In this document: positions 34,778-44,760 of the stretch, piece after piece
Numbering within the stretch: the first letter of the stretch is position 1
Layout: the number at the start of each line of letters is the position of its first letter
Source of the DNA: Darksidea phi
Taxonomy: Eukaryota > Ascomycota > Dothideomycetes > Pleosporales > Lentitheciaceae
Length of the DNA: 64,000 bases
Assembly: GCA_030770425.1 (NCBI GenBank)
Contig: JASJFT010000012.1
Coordinates: 372,001 to 436,000 of the forward strand
Reading direction: 5' to 3'
The notes under the pieces: model-generated
What the model saw: the letters and a program-made list of their open reading frames with translations, nothing else
Told to the model about the DNA's origin: nothing
Database searches by the model: none
Program-made: the position numbers and the translations under genes

Positions 34778-35038
34778 ATGCGGCGTGTAGGTATGTCGCG
34801 TATAAGTAATGTGTTGCGGGGCTTCAATGTGCGTGATGGTGGGAACTGGTGTCCTGTGTCATTCGTTGTTGCCGAGAATCAAAAGTTGGGCTTTGTTTAC
34901 CATGGCAACTGTGCTAAGACGAAAGGGGACCCCTGCCCGCACGGTGCACGTGAATGCGGGACGCGGTCAAGCTCCGAGCATTGAATACTCTCCTCTCTAC
35001 GTCTACACAATTGCAATACACCATCATCCAGAGTCAGA
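34778..35038. promoter_or_regulatory. Shared bidirectional promoter of sgo1 and dad2 with RFX-like X-box
   Basis: These 261 bp separate two divergent kinetochore/centromere genes. TTTACCATGGCAAC at 34896-34909 matches the palindromic RFX consensus GTTRCCATGGYAAC at 13 of 14 positions. The overlapping TTGTTTAC is a forkhead-type site (GTAAACA on the other strand). An ACGCG (MCB core) is at about 34960 and a CACGTG E-box at about 34945. All are known cell-cycle-associated motifs in fungi; binding here is inferred. Confidence 0.5.
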
Positions 35039-35603
35039 ATGTCATACCCAACACGCTCCCTCCCGTCGCACCTGCGCAGCACCTCGACCTCCCTCGGCGG
35101 CTCCCAAGGCCAATCCCCCGTCCTCCTCGCCCGCATCGCCGAGAAGAAAGCCGAACTCGCATCGCTCAAGGACCTACAAGCACTCAGCGCAGGCCTGGCG
35201 GATCAAATGCAGATGCTAGCTGAGAAATTGACCACGTTGTCTGACGGCACTGAAGGTACGTTTCCCTTGCCCCGCCTTCAGGCGCGTGGTCCAGCGCAAG
35301 TGGCATGATATGTTGGACTGACGTGTTCCGCGTACAGCGGTTGCGGCGGTATTGTCGAATTGGCATAACGTGCTGAGGGCTATCAATATGGCGTCCAGTA
35401 AGTGTTCTTCGCTGCAAGTTATTCTGCGGTATTAGACTAATTCGTGCCTAGCCAAACTCCCCAAACCAAAAGAAGATGGAGATGCAGATGCAGAGAAGCA
35501 ACCCGAACCAAACTTCCCGCTTCCTCAGACCCTCGTTCGCATACCGACCCAGCATGCGCCAGCGCTGATGCCGCAACCGTCGTCCGGGGGCACCGCGGAG
35601 TGA
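35039..35603 (+). CDS. dad2: DASH complex subunit Dad2
   Basis: Exons 35039-35255, 35338-35397 and 35452-35603 give 142 residues. The conserved core LLARIAEKKAELASLKDLQA, LSAGLADQM, LSDGTE-AVAAVLSNWHNVLR and AINMAS is the Dad2 signature. It spans the first two introns in correct phase. The Dam1/DASH complex couples kinetochores to microtubule plus ends in the nucleus during mitosis. The C-terminal tail (from KLPKPKEDGD) is acidic and Pro/Gln-rich, a species-variable extension. Confidence 0.92.
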
Positions 35604-36221
35604 GCGGGGTATATTGTATAAATAAACAAGCGCTGGGAGCGCAAACTTTCCGATCGTATCGGCGAAGCTAGATAGTAAGGTAAGGAGAATTCATGGCGAT
35701 TGGTCGTGCGTACGTGTGCCTGACACGGTTCGGGCAATGTAGGGCCGGCTCTACGCGCATAGAAGAGGGTGAGAGGTCGCGGCGTTGCGGGATATACGCA
35801 TGGCAGCATGTTTGGTGGCCAATGAGCTATGCATATGAGAGAATTTTGCAATTCGCCGGCTTTCCGTGGAGAAGGAGGAGATCGAGAACGTCACATGAAA
35901 GACAGAAGCGTTGGAGGAAAGGTTCTGGATCTGAAGGGGGATCCAAGAGTCTTCTATTTGCGCTTGACTGAAGTACAGTGCAGTCTGCCTCCTACATGTA
36001 TTATACATGCCGGTTGCCCGATGCCGATGCGTGTCCCATCTAGCATTCAATATAGTCTTGCTATGCGAACAATGCTTTATCCATCTTTTTGTGAATGTCG
36101 TGAAGTGATCGCCGGACTCCTCGCTGATCTGAAGCATAAGAATAGAAATATCCAGCGTCATCGGTGCCTCGTGAGGTCGTAAAGGCATAATGGCTGGTTG
36201 TTGTGCGAAAACATGCGCAAT
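35604..36221. other. Intergenic region between dad2 and ypi1 3' ends
   Basis: The two genes converge here. No further feature supported. Confidence 0.4.
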
Positions 36222-36774
36222 CTATTTCCGCTGCTTCGGCATCTTCTCATACGCATTCGGGCTCGGTTTCCTTCTCATGTGTCCCTTCTTCGGTGCACCG
36301 TCGGCCGGCTCATCTCCACACCCATCCCCATCCTTGTGGTCGTGGTCGTGCTGATGTGGCCGTCTCCCCCGCTTCCCACCCCTCCTATTGCCCCCAGCAG
36401 CCCTCGCCGTACTATTGTCCGGCTCACTATCGCTGTCGTCATCGCTGGAGGAATCTGAGCTCGATTCGTCGGAAGATTCGCCCACTTCGCGCATTTTGTG
36501 GTATATACAGCACACTAGCTGCGATTAGTGGGGTGGCGTGGCAAAGATGATAGGACGTACCTTTGGAGCTCTTCTTCCCCATACCCTCATTGTCGACAAC
36601 GTCTTCTGCCCATTGTATATGCCGCCGCTCTGCTGGCTCGGCGCGGAGACGGAGGGTTCCCGAGACAGCGGAGAGACGGAGGACAGGGTGTGGCGTGACC
36701 GTTTGGGTGACGGTATTAGAGCCAGGAATCGGTGTAGTGGCTTGGGCTGTCATATTGCCGTCTGTACTTGACAT
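36222..36774 (-). CDS. ypi1: Type 1 protein phosphatase regulator Ypi1 (inhibitor-3)
   Basis: About 168 residues in two exons joined by GTACGT...GCTAG near 36515-36562. The conserved core [49 protein letters not shown] is diagnostic: PP1-binding sequence followed by a Cys pair and a Ser/Asp run. A basic, His-rich C-terminus ends MPKQRK. It binds and controls the PP1 catalytic subunit (Glc7 type) in the nucleus. The N-terminus ([14 protein letters not shown]) is variable as usual. Confidence 0.92.
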
Positions 36775-37594
36775 GTCGAAAGCGCTTCGAGGGCCTCGGG
36801 ATTGCCTGAAGATATATGGCGCTGCTCAGCAAGATCCGCTGGCGGGGTGTCGAATCAAATCGACGACCGCGTGCCCGTGTGGGGGTGTTCGACCTCGGGA
36901 TGAACGCGAGGTTGAATGCGCAAGGTCGTGTGAGAGGAAGATGTGCAGTGAAAAGAGGGCAGGCTGTCGATTTGCTGGATGTATGTCTTTGTGGAGTGCG
37001 GTGATTGATCAAGATGCGGGTCTGTCCGTGCGTCATCGTTGGCCTCGCTTGCGCTTTCCCTCAGTCGGCATAGTCCAGCACCTCCACGCTTCCGAGCCGA
37101 CACTCTCACATGCCACGCAGAGCAGAAATCTCTTCATTCAATTGCATGGAAGATTGGGAGTCTGTGTTTGGCTGTTAAACGATGCCGTGATGCAGAGTCA
37201 AACGACAGGGGACGAGTCTACCATAACCTTCAGCTCTTCAGCCCATCCAACGGCTGATCACTTTTGCTAACAATGCAGCCACTCAGCTTTTCAGCTGAAG
37301 AAACCAGCTGAACTCAAATCGCCAGACCGACTTCCGCAAAACTCCCGCTACACATTATTTACACTGCGTAAATGCCGTCGAAGCATCAGCTCGTTCGTTG
37401 CACGTACGTTACAAGCTTATTAGTGCCATTGTTTCGGCAAAGTCGCGCTTGCGGGGCTGACGTCAGTTTTGATTCTTCGCTACAATCTACCGAGTACTGT
37501 ACACACGTCTTTGCCAACATGGTTCCTTCACTGCGAGCTCATCCATTCCGTCTAATTGCTCGTCATCCCCATTATATGCTCATCAGCCTCTCGG
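36775..37594. other. Intergenic region, nothing recognised
   Basis: Several frames on both strands lack any domain. A short inverted motif around AGCTTTTCAGCTGAAG (about 37285) is the only visible structure. Confidence 0.4.
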
Positions 37595-37969
37595 CTACGC
37601 ACACGGTGGCGGGAACAGCTTTGCAATTACATCGTTGATCGGTTTCGAGTGGCATCCGGGACATCGGCACAACTAAGCGGCATCAGTTTCTCTGCTGGAA
37701 AGATATCCTAATGCTCCACTCACCTTCGAAGCGCCGGGCAAATCGCTCATTCCGCCCGGATACGTCACGCACTTGGCCATAGCCTCTGCAGTCCCTCCTC
37801 GCTGCGCTTGTTGTGATATGCAAAGCGACGAGTTGATCACGTCGAAGCAAGCGTATTCCGTGTCTGTTGGGCAGCCGTTTGTGGTGTTTTGGCGGGCGTG
37901 GAGGGATGGGAAGCCCAAAGCAGACGAGGTCAACAGTGAGAGCCCGAGAAGAATCGTTTTCGAAGCCAT
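37595..37969 (-). CDS. Small secreted 8-cysteine protein (candidate effector), 107 aa
   Basis: Start ATG at 37969-37967. Exon 1 37969-37724 encodes a signal peptide (MASKTILLGLSLLTSSALG) and four Cys in the mature part (CPTDTEYACFDVINSSLC and AKC). Reading straight on would stop soon with a poor tail. The sequence after TCGAAG is GTGAGT, and a 51-nt intron (37723-37673, ending GCTTAG) leads in phase to exon 2 (37672-37595) with four more Cys (LCRCPGCHSKP...PPPCA). That gives eight Cys in about 88 mature residues, a typical disulfide-bonded secreted protein. No family recognised. The effector role is inferred from size, signal and Cys content. Confidence 0.65.
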
Positions 37970-38738
37970 GATGAGAATGCTGGACCGATTGATGGAGTCG
38001 GGCAGGAGAAGTACTGGCACACGTTGTGCTTTTTGCGTTCGAGACAAATGCGTGAGTTTAAAGGCAAGTCCTCTAATCCTCTTGGCTGCGGAATTCAATC
38101 CTGGGTTTACTCCCACTTCATCTCAACCTCTATATCGTCCGCATGGCGATGCGGGTATAAGATCCATACTCGCGTCTCAACCCGGCGCCCCACTTCATCA
38201 AAGTTTCTTCCAGACGCTTCCCTTATCAAACCCCATTCTCCGGCCTTGTACATCCGATGCGGTTCTCTCTCCAATCTAGCAGCCAAGAGACATCTTCCCA
38301 TCTCATTTATAGTGTTCAATTCGCGTTCTTGGATGTAGAACTGCCGGTCAAGTAGCCTTATATGATCTTTAAATTAGGCGAAAGCCATGATTCGCTCGCC
38401 CCACTCGGTTAAGCCAGGATGCATGCGACGGCCCGCTTACAATACTATTCGAGATGCTGCAAGTCGCAATACTGGAGATGATCTCTGATATTGAGCAGCA
38501 AGTGTTGAGCCCAGGTCTCAAGATGGCGGTAAGCGAATGGGCGATTCCCCTCGACCGATCCATATCTTGAGCATCCTCGGTGATGTACTTGGACAGATAT
38601 CGGCACTGGCGTGTAACATAAGCTATAGGTCTCGATCTCTAGACAGCTCTGAACCGCCATAGATACCATCTTCAACCCTCTCACGCGGTCATTGTTCGTA
38701 CACCTTACACTAGACCGAGCGCTACCGACACTCTCAAG
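37970..38738. other. Intergenic region between divergent secreted-protein genes
   Basis: Shared upstream region of the 8-Cys gene (minus) and the DUF1996 gene (plus). No clear motif by eye. Confidence 0.4.
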
Positions 38739-40330
38739 ATGCACTGGACGACTCTCACCGGGCTGCTCGCCCTCGGCGCCCCAACTTCTGCCCTCATTCG
38801 CTTTCAATGCTCTCAACTTGTAGTCGAGCGTCTCGACCCGCTCGTCACTCCCGGTCAAATCCCTTCTCCGCATGTTCACCAGGTGGGTCTAAAGAAGGGT
38901 ACCTCGAGTTATCCTACGTGCTTATACGTTGTAGATTGTAGGAGGAAATAGCTTCAATGCTACGATGGATCCTTCCAAGGATATGCCGGGGGAGAGCACT
39001 TGCACTACTTGCCAGTTTTCTGAGGACTTCAGCAATTACTGGACTGCGGTGCTGTACTTCAAGGCGCGCAACGGGACGTACAGGAGGGTACCGCAACGCG
39101 CCAACCAGGGCTTCGAAGGCGCGACAGGTGGTGGTATGACGGTCTACTACATGCAAGACCCTCTCTATGATAGAAACCAACCGAGCAAGGTTTCCGCATT
39201 CAAGCCGGTGCGTAGTCCTCTCCACACAATCTTCCCATCTTAATCCCTATACCACATCGGCCCCTCGAACATGTGTAGACTGTTAGTTAGGGATAAGTAC
39301 TTACTCTGCTCTATACTAAGATAGACCCTTGATGCATACTAACAAGAGCGATGAACAGGGCTTCCGCATGTTCGTCGGCGACATCAACGCTCGCACTAAG
39401 AAAGACGCAGCCCGCTTTCGCCAACTTACCTACACCTGCATGGACAATGCCGGCTCCCGTGAGCACGAAACTGTCGCGTTCCCCGCACGTATATGCCCAT
39501 ACGGTATTATGACGAGTCTACGGTTCCCCACGTGCTGGGATGGTGTTAATCTCGACTCGCCGGATCATATGTCACATATGAGGTAACGCTACATACCCTT
39601 TCCGTTTCTTCTTCCACCGAGCATACTTTCGCCTGACCACAGTCCCTGGTTGAGGAAAAGTAATCAATTACAACACAAAAAATAACGCCCTCAGGCACTA
39701 ATTTGCAATCGTCGCTACGATTACAGGCTTTCTTCTAGGATCCGTCACATCATACCTTGCAAAATGAGGTTAATTGATGGACATAGAATTGCTAACGTAC
39801 AATAGTTACCCGGAAAGCGGTACCTTCGAATCTCAAGGTCCTTGCCCCGCTACCCACCCCGTCCGTACCTCGCAAGTCATGTACGAAGTCATCTGGGATA
39901 CATCCTCTTTCAACGATCCTAACGAGTGGCCCGAAGACGGGTCGCAACCTTTCGTTTGGTCGTTTGGCGACGAGACTGGATACGCCAATCATGGTGATTA
40001 CGTGTTTGGATGGAAGGATGATTCGTTGCAGAAGATTCTTGTAAGTTTTCTGGGGTTTGTAGACGGATACAGTAGCAGGGATAGGAGCGGAACCAGGAGG
40101 CTAATTGTGAGGTGCAGGATACAAAGTGCTACGCTACGAGCTGCGGCGGCAAGCAACAGAGTATCGCGGATATGAACAAGTGCGCTGGGCTGAAGAAGAC
40201 GGTCGATGAGAATATTGGGGATGACGCTTGTAAGCACTTTTGTATTCAGGTTGAAAAGGGGAAGGTTGCTAATGTGTCCGTAGGGCTACAACAGCTTCCC
40301 GGTGGGCACATAACGGAACCGGCAGAGTAG
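38739..40330 (+). CDS. Secreted DUF1996-domain protein
   Basis: The start MHWTTLTGLLALGAPTSALI is a signal peptide. DUF1996 blocks follow: RFQCSQLVVERLDPLVTPGQ, PSPHVHQ-IVGGNSFNATMD (intron GTGGGT...TGTAG between), STCTTCQFSEDFSNYWTAVL, ITSLRFPTCWDGVNL-type block at about 39510, and WSFGDETGYANHGDYVFGWK at about 39960. There are at least four introns, including ones near 39210-39355, 39585-39800 and 40040-40115. The C-terminal Cys-containing tail (CYATSCGGKQQ) runs to the stop at 40328-40330. Proteins of this kind are extracellular with no assigned reaction. Intron borders after 39585 are approximate. Confidence 0.85.
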
Positions 40331-40800
40331 TGTGATAGACGCGTGCAAAACAACAAATCCCATCTGGTCAGTAGCACCTATATACCTTGAAGAGTAGGAT
40401 GCGCTAACGGCAGATTCAGTGTAATCCGGAAAGGCTGAACTGCCTCATACGATCAGCTTCAACTCCTCGTTCATTAAAATGAATTCTTCAATGTTGATTT
40501 GTAGGAACCATCTCCATGCGCTTGAATGAGATTTAGCGCATTACATGTTTCCGAATTGCCGCCGGCGGGACACTAACACAATAAGGAGAAGTTTCAATTT
40601 TTTTTGGTTTTGTCTGCATTTAATGGTAGTATAGGTCAGTCTAGCTTTTCGCAAGGAGACTGACCCTGCGACGTGGATGGCGCGAAACACGTTTCACTCG
40701 GACCATCAACTTCAAAAAGAACCGTCAGCCCCTCCACAGAGCAGTTTAGATAACAACCCCGCAGACAAACCCCGCAGAAATATTTTCCTTGCCTCTCATA
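40331..40800. other. Intergenic region, nothing recognised
   Basis: T-run near 40600 (AATTTTTTTTGG) and AT-rich flank. Promoter of the SET gene. Confidence 0.4.
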
Positions 40801-41859
40801 ATGTTCTCAATAACTCCTCTCTTCCTCGTTTCGATATCGTTCACAGCCGTCCTAGCTAATCCAACATGTCCTCTCCTGCCCTCCTTCGAGTTAACCCACA
40901 ACGCCTGCTCCTCCCCACCAGAACCCTACATAGTGAAGCCCAGTCCCGGTCGAGGCCTCGGCGCCTTCGCCACGCACACCCTTGATGTTGGTGCCATCAT
41001 CCTCCGCGAACCTCCCATCATAAGGATAAGCCGACCAGACTACCTCAAAGGATCCGGCTATCCCATCAACGAAGTAACACAAGTAGTGCGGCAAGAATAC
41101 TCAAAGCTCTCGCCAGAAGCCCAAGCCGAAGTTCTCGGCCTAACCTACCATGCGAAACCAGGCGAAGTCGCAAGTCTAGGAAACGACCCACTAGGCGTGA
41201 TCTTCAGAACAAACGCATACAACACCGGCGACGGCTTCGGGCTCTTTCCCAAAATCGCGCGCATCAACCATTCCTGCCGTCCAAATGCAGCGTATCACTG
41301 GAGTGAAGCGCTTGGAAAACGCATCATCTATGCCACCCATCCCATACAGGAAGGCGACGAAATAACCGTATCATACATCCCCCTCACGCTCCCACGTTCA
41401 GAGCGCCAACAACGTCTCAACCGCTACGGCTTCAAATGCAAATGTCCCGTGTGCACCCTCCCATTCCTCCCCCTCGCCCTTTCGGACACCCGCCGGACCG
41501 AGATCAACACCGCCTTCGACGCCTTCTCCACTCAGTTAACCCTCACCATCCCGCCCACCGCCACCGCCCTCCGCAAAGCCCGCAAGAACGCCGCATCAAG
41601 TTTAGAGCTAGCGCAGTTGGTGGAGGGCGAAGGACTGGCGGATTATCTGCCTATGGTGTGCCGGATTGTAGCAATTAGCCATGCAAGAGTCGGGGAATGG
41701 GGAGTTGCTAGTGCGTGGGCTAACAGGGGGTTTGAGAAGAGGGTTGCGGTGGATAGGGCGAGTAAGGAGACGTTGGAGATGTATGAGTTGACAGGGAGAT
41801 TTGTGGAGAAGTGGAGGGAGCAAATTAGGAATGAGACGGAAGGGCGGAGGGGAGCATAG
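40801..41859 (+). CDS. SET-domain protein with apparent signal peptide, 352 aa
   Basis: Single exon. The first ATG at 40801 gives MFSITPLFLVSISFTAVLA, a hydrophobic leader with a cleavage-like ANP. The SET domain (about residues 40-215) shows KPSPGRGLGAFATHTLDVGA, FPKIARINHSCRPNA (the NHSC cofactor motif), EGDEITVSYIP and the post-SET-like CKCPVC. The family (SMYD-like) methylates lysines using S-adenosylmethionine. After it is a helical C-terminal part. The leader would place it in the secretory pathway, which is unusual for a methyltransferase. A later in-frame Met is not close enough to rescue the SET start. Confidence 0.85.
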   Translation: MFSITPLFLVSISFTAVLANPTCPLLPSFELTHNACSSPPEPYIVKPSPGRGLGAFATHTLDVGAIILREPPIIRISRPDYLKGSGYPINEVTQVVRQEYSKLSPEAQAEVLGLTYHAKPGEVASLGNDPLGVIFRTNAYNTGDGFGLFPKIARINHSCRPNAAYHWSEALGKRIIYATHPIQEGDEITVSYIPLTLPRSERQQRLNRYGFKCKCPVCTLPFLPLALSDTRRTEINTAFDAFSTQLTLTIPPTATALRKARKNAASSLELAQLVEGEGLADYLPMVCRIVAISHARVGEWGVASAWANRGFEKRVAVDRASKETLEMYELTGRFVEKWREQIRNETEGRRGA

Positions 41860-42010
41860 TTGATTGATTGAGATTAAAGGTTATTTGGAACTTTCATAAA
41901 CATCGTCTCCGGGATTATACACTACTTCGCTGCTGCAGTGAGTGAAACAATCTTACGGATGAGACAGCACTGGCTTTAACGACTAATCAGTTTACAGTCT
42001 CATTCAGCAG

Positions 42011-42718
42011 TTGCATAGTTCACTACCATCCGCTCTAACAAAAGTCTCTAGACACTCAATCGTCGAGGTCAAAGTAGTAGGCAAAACCCTCCCGTCAAGC
42101 TCTTCCGCACCATCACCATCAAATACGCTCCGACCTTCACAGCTCTACTCCAACACCCGAACATCACTGGCATCGAGCTGCACGGAATTTCAGGGAAGGT
42201 CCTCTGCGTCTTCGTGGAATGGTTGCGAACCTGCTGGTACTACAAGCGCCCCGACGATGACCTATCGAAGGACACGACGCGATTCCTTGATTGTAGCCTC
42301 ATTAGCAGCGACGAGTTCTTCGACGGTACTAGTGGCGTTCTACACCGGAAAATGAGTTGGAGCTAGCTAGCTAATGCAGCGATTGATATATGTACATTCG
42401 CCAACGCAGTCAACAACCCTCGGCTCAAAGACGCCATCGACCGCCTTGTTTGCTTCTTTGCCTCCGAACGCGTGGCGACCAAGGAGTACAACGGGCTTCT
42501 GCGCTACAGCGAGCGTCCAAGCCATGAAGCGTTCATTCGAGCATACACCCGTCCGTTCTCCGCTTCTCGATGTTTTCGTTGACGGATTCCGTTTAGATAT
42601 GCACGGGGGTGATGAGGGCATTCTCGAGATATGCCGAAAGAGTTTGGGATCGGGGTCGCGGTGGGATATTGCAATGCTAACGAATGGGAATGGAATGGGG
42701 GAGTGGCAATCGCGTTGA
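42011..42718 (+). pseudogene. BTB/POZ-like gene, frame-disrupted paralogue of the next gene
   Basis: Three frames carry successive parts of one BTB-like protein: SIVEVKVV (about 42056), VKLFRTITIKYAPTFTALLQ (about 42092-42150) with HPNITGIELHG, then AAIDICTFANAVNNPRLKDA (about 42375) and HTPVRSPLLDVFVDGF (about 42540). The order and spacing match the intact gene at 43316 (LEVRG..., IKFFKYLTVHYAPKF, AETYDIPRLRHDALDQL, SPLRRVLVDGF). Stops TAG TAG near 42357-42367 fall between parts. Introns could explain some frame changes, but I could not find a clean set, so I call it degenerate. Confidence 0.5.
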
Positions 42719-43315
42719 GAAGATGGAGGCATCGAGCTTTGCAAGTATCACAAGCATGCGTTAAAATCTTCGGCGAGTTCAACAAAATGCAAATCTAGAG
42801 TTTCTTAGAAGCGTTGCTGGAAGTGCGGCGTGGAGGTGTGGGGAAGTCGAGGGAGATGCTTCAAAATTCAGGTCTCAGCTGACAGCACAGGATGATCAAA
42901 TCTACGTAGGAGGAAGGTGATCATGCGAGGAACAGCTATACTTGGAGAGCTTCAAGGATTCACGATACTATCTGATATCGTCGGCCTCGGTCAGCTTGCA
43001 TAGGATCGTAGCCGAAAAAACATTAATGCAATTCTTCATTCTTCAGTCACAACGTGGACCTCGTCAAGCCTGTCGAACCGAGTTCTTGCCACACTCACCT
43101 GTCTATGCCGGCAGCATCTCTCAAAAATCACGCTAGCCTGATCTGGCCTCGATGACGGATCGAGGTGAGAGATATGTGCAACAAGTATCTCTCACTTCCT
43201 GCTCTCCAGAATTTCCCAGCTCGCCAACCATATAAGACTACCACGCCCACCAACTCCTCACCTCCAGCTCTACTTCAACCTCCCGCTCTTCTCGGGCTCC
43301 AGTCCGCTATCAACC
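42719..43315. other. Intergenic region, nothing recognised
   Basis: Promoter side of the intact BTB-like gene, with a pyrimidine-rich stretch (43195-43310) just before the start. Confidence 0.4.
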
Positions 43316-44130
43316 ATGGCGCAACCACCTCCCGCAAAACGCCAGAAGTGCAATGAGGAGTAGGTCCCATACTAGCAAATTGCAGAACTTTCGTAGCTAA
43401 CGATAATGACAGCAACGACGTCTTGGAGGTTCGCGGCGTCCGCGACGGTGACGGTGGCATGAGAACTATCAAATTCTTCAAGTACCTCACGGTCCATTAC
43501 GCCCCCAAGTTCGCTACCGTCATCCAGTTTCCAGGCGTCAAACCCATCGAGCTCACCCATTTCACATACTTCACCCTCCGCCTCTTCAACGGCTGGCTAC
43601 GAAGCAGTTGGCTATATGATCGGCACAGGAACAGATTGCCTAAATATACCCAGGGATGGGAGCCAAAATGGGAGCTTCTAGGTGAGGATATACTAAGCTG
43701 CTACTGGGAGACTCCATTGTCAGGGTTCCGTCCCAGTGTGCTACACGCTATACCTGCCATGGTCAACGCTTTTCTCTTTGCCGAAACATACGATATTCCT
43801 CGTCTACGTCATGACGCTCTCGATCAGCTTGTACGGTGCTTCAGGGAAAACAACTCTACGAACATTGTAAGCGTCCAAACAGTCAAGGATGTGTACGCAA
43901 ACACGCAGGACGGGTCTCCTCTCCGCAGGGTGCTAGTGGATGGTTTCTGCTTTCAAACGAACCTGGGGAGGATGCCTGAGGACTTCCTGGTAGACGTCGG
44001 GGAGCGGACTGACTTGGGCAAGACAGCGTTGGACTGTATACCCAATGCTTGCGAGTACCACGAGCATGAGACGGGAGCGCGGGAGTCGTGCGACTCGTGC
44101 GAGTCGAGGGTCTTTCAAGACCCATATTAG
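43316..44130 (+). CDS. BTB/POZ-like domain protein, 253 aa
   Basis: Exon 1 43316-43359 (MAQPPPAKRQKCNEE start) and exon 2 43413-44130, intron GTAGGT...TGACAG, in phase. The BTB-like fold spans about residues 15-160: DVLEVRGVRDGDGG, IKFFKYLTVHYAPKF, ELTHFTYFTLRLFNGWL, then NAFLFAETYDIPRLRHDALD. These fungal proteins are thought to be adaptor or protein-interaction modules. The C-terminus, rich in Cys (ESCDSCESRVF), is encoded inside the first copy of a tandem duplication, so the stop may be an accident of that event. Confidence 0.7.
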
Positions 44131-44473
44131 CTCACTCTGGAGACGGAACGGGGACCCTATCGAGAAATTCAGTCCCACATGTACGGGTCAACCCTGACAT
44201 AATAGCACAACGTCGTGCGAGTCGAGGGTCTTTCCATGAGAGCCATAGCTCACTCTGGAGACGGAACGGGACCCTTTTGAGAAATTCAGTCCCACATGTA
44301 CGGGTCAACCCTGGGTACATGATAGCACAACAAGGCAAGTTACGGAATGGTACATACCGAATCTACATGATGGTCATTAGCGCAGTCCAAAGTATTTGAT
44401 AGCACAACAAGGCAAGTTACGGAATGGTACATACCGAATCTACATGATGGACATTAGCGCACTCCAAAGTATC
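44096..44473. repeat. Two nested tandem duplications at the 3' end of the BTB-like gene
   Basis: Unit A (from CGTGCGAGTCGAGGG) occurs at about 44096-44213 and 44214-44330, offset 118 bp, with a few differences and indels. Unit B (from GATAGCACAACAAGG) occurs at about 44320-44396 and 44397-44473 with only a few changes. The high identity of unit B says it is recent. Confidence 0.85.
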
Positions 44474-44699
44474 CACTCGCCACGGCACAAGTCGCCTCCC
44501 ATCACCCGTCCGGTCACAAATGTACCGAAAACAACTCGATGGCGTAGACACAATTTTCACAAGCTTGCACTGCACGTCTTGCCATTCTAATTACCCAAAC
44601 GCAAAATTCAAACCCAAATCCAAACCAAAACCCCAACCCCGCATCACAGCAGCACTATCTTAACCCAATCTAAACCCAAAAAGCCCAAGCACTACATCC

Positions 44700-44760
44700 A
44701 CATCCAGCCATCTAGCCATCTAGCCATCCATCCATCCAGCCATCCATCCATCCAGCCACC
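44700..44760. repeat. (CCAT/CCAG)n microsatellite
   Basis: Repeated CCATCTAG, CCATCCAT and CCAGCCAT units over about 60 bp. Confidence 0.85.

Noticed and set aside
44700..44760. Possible CRISPR-like array from regularly spaced CCATC repeats
   Set aside because: Simple microsatellite with no unique spacers, in a fungal genome.
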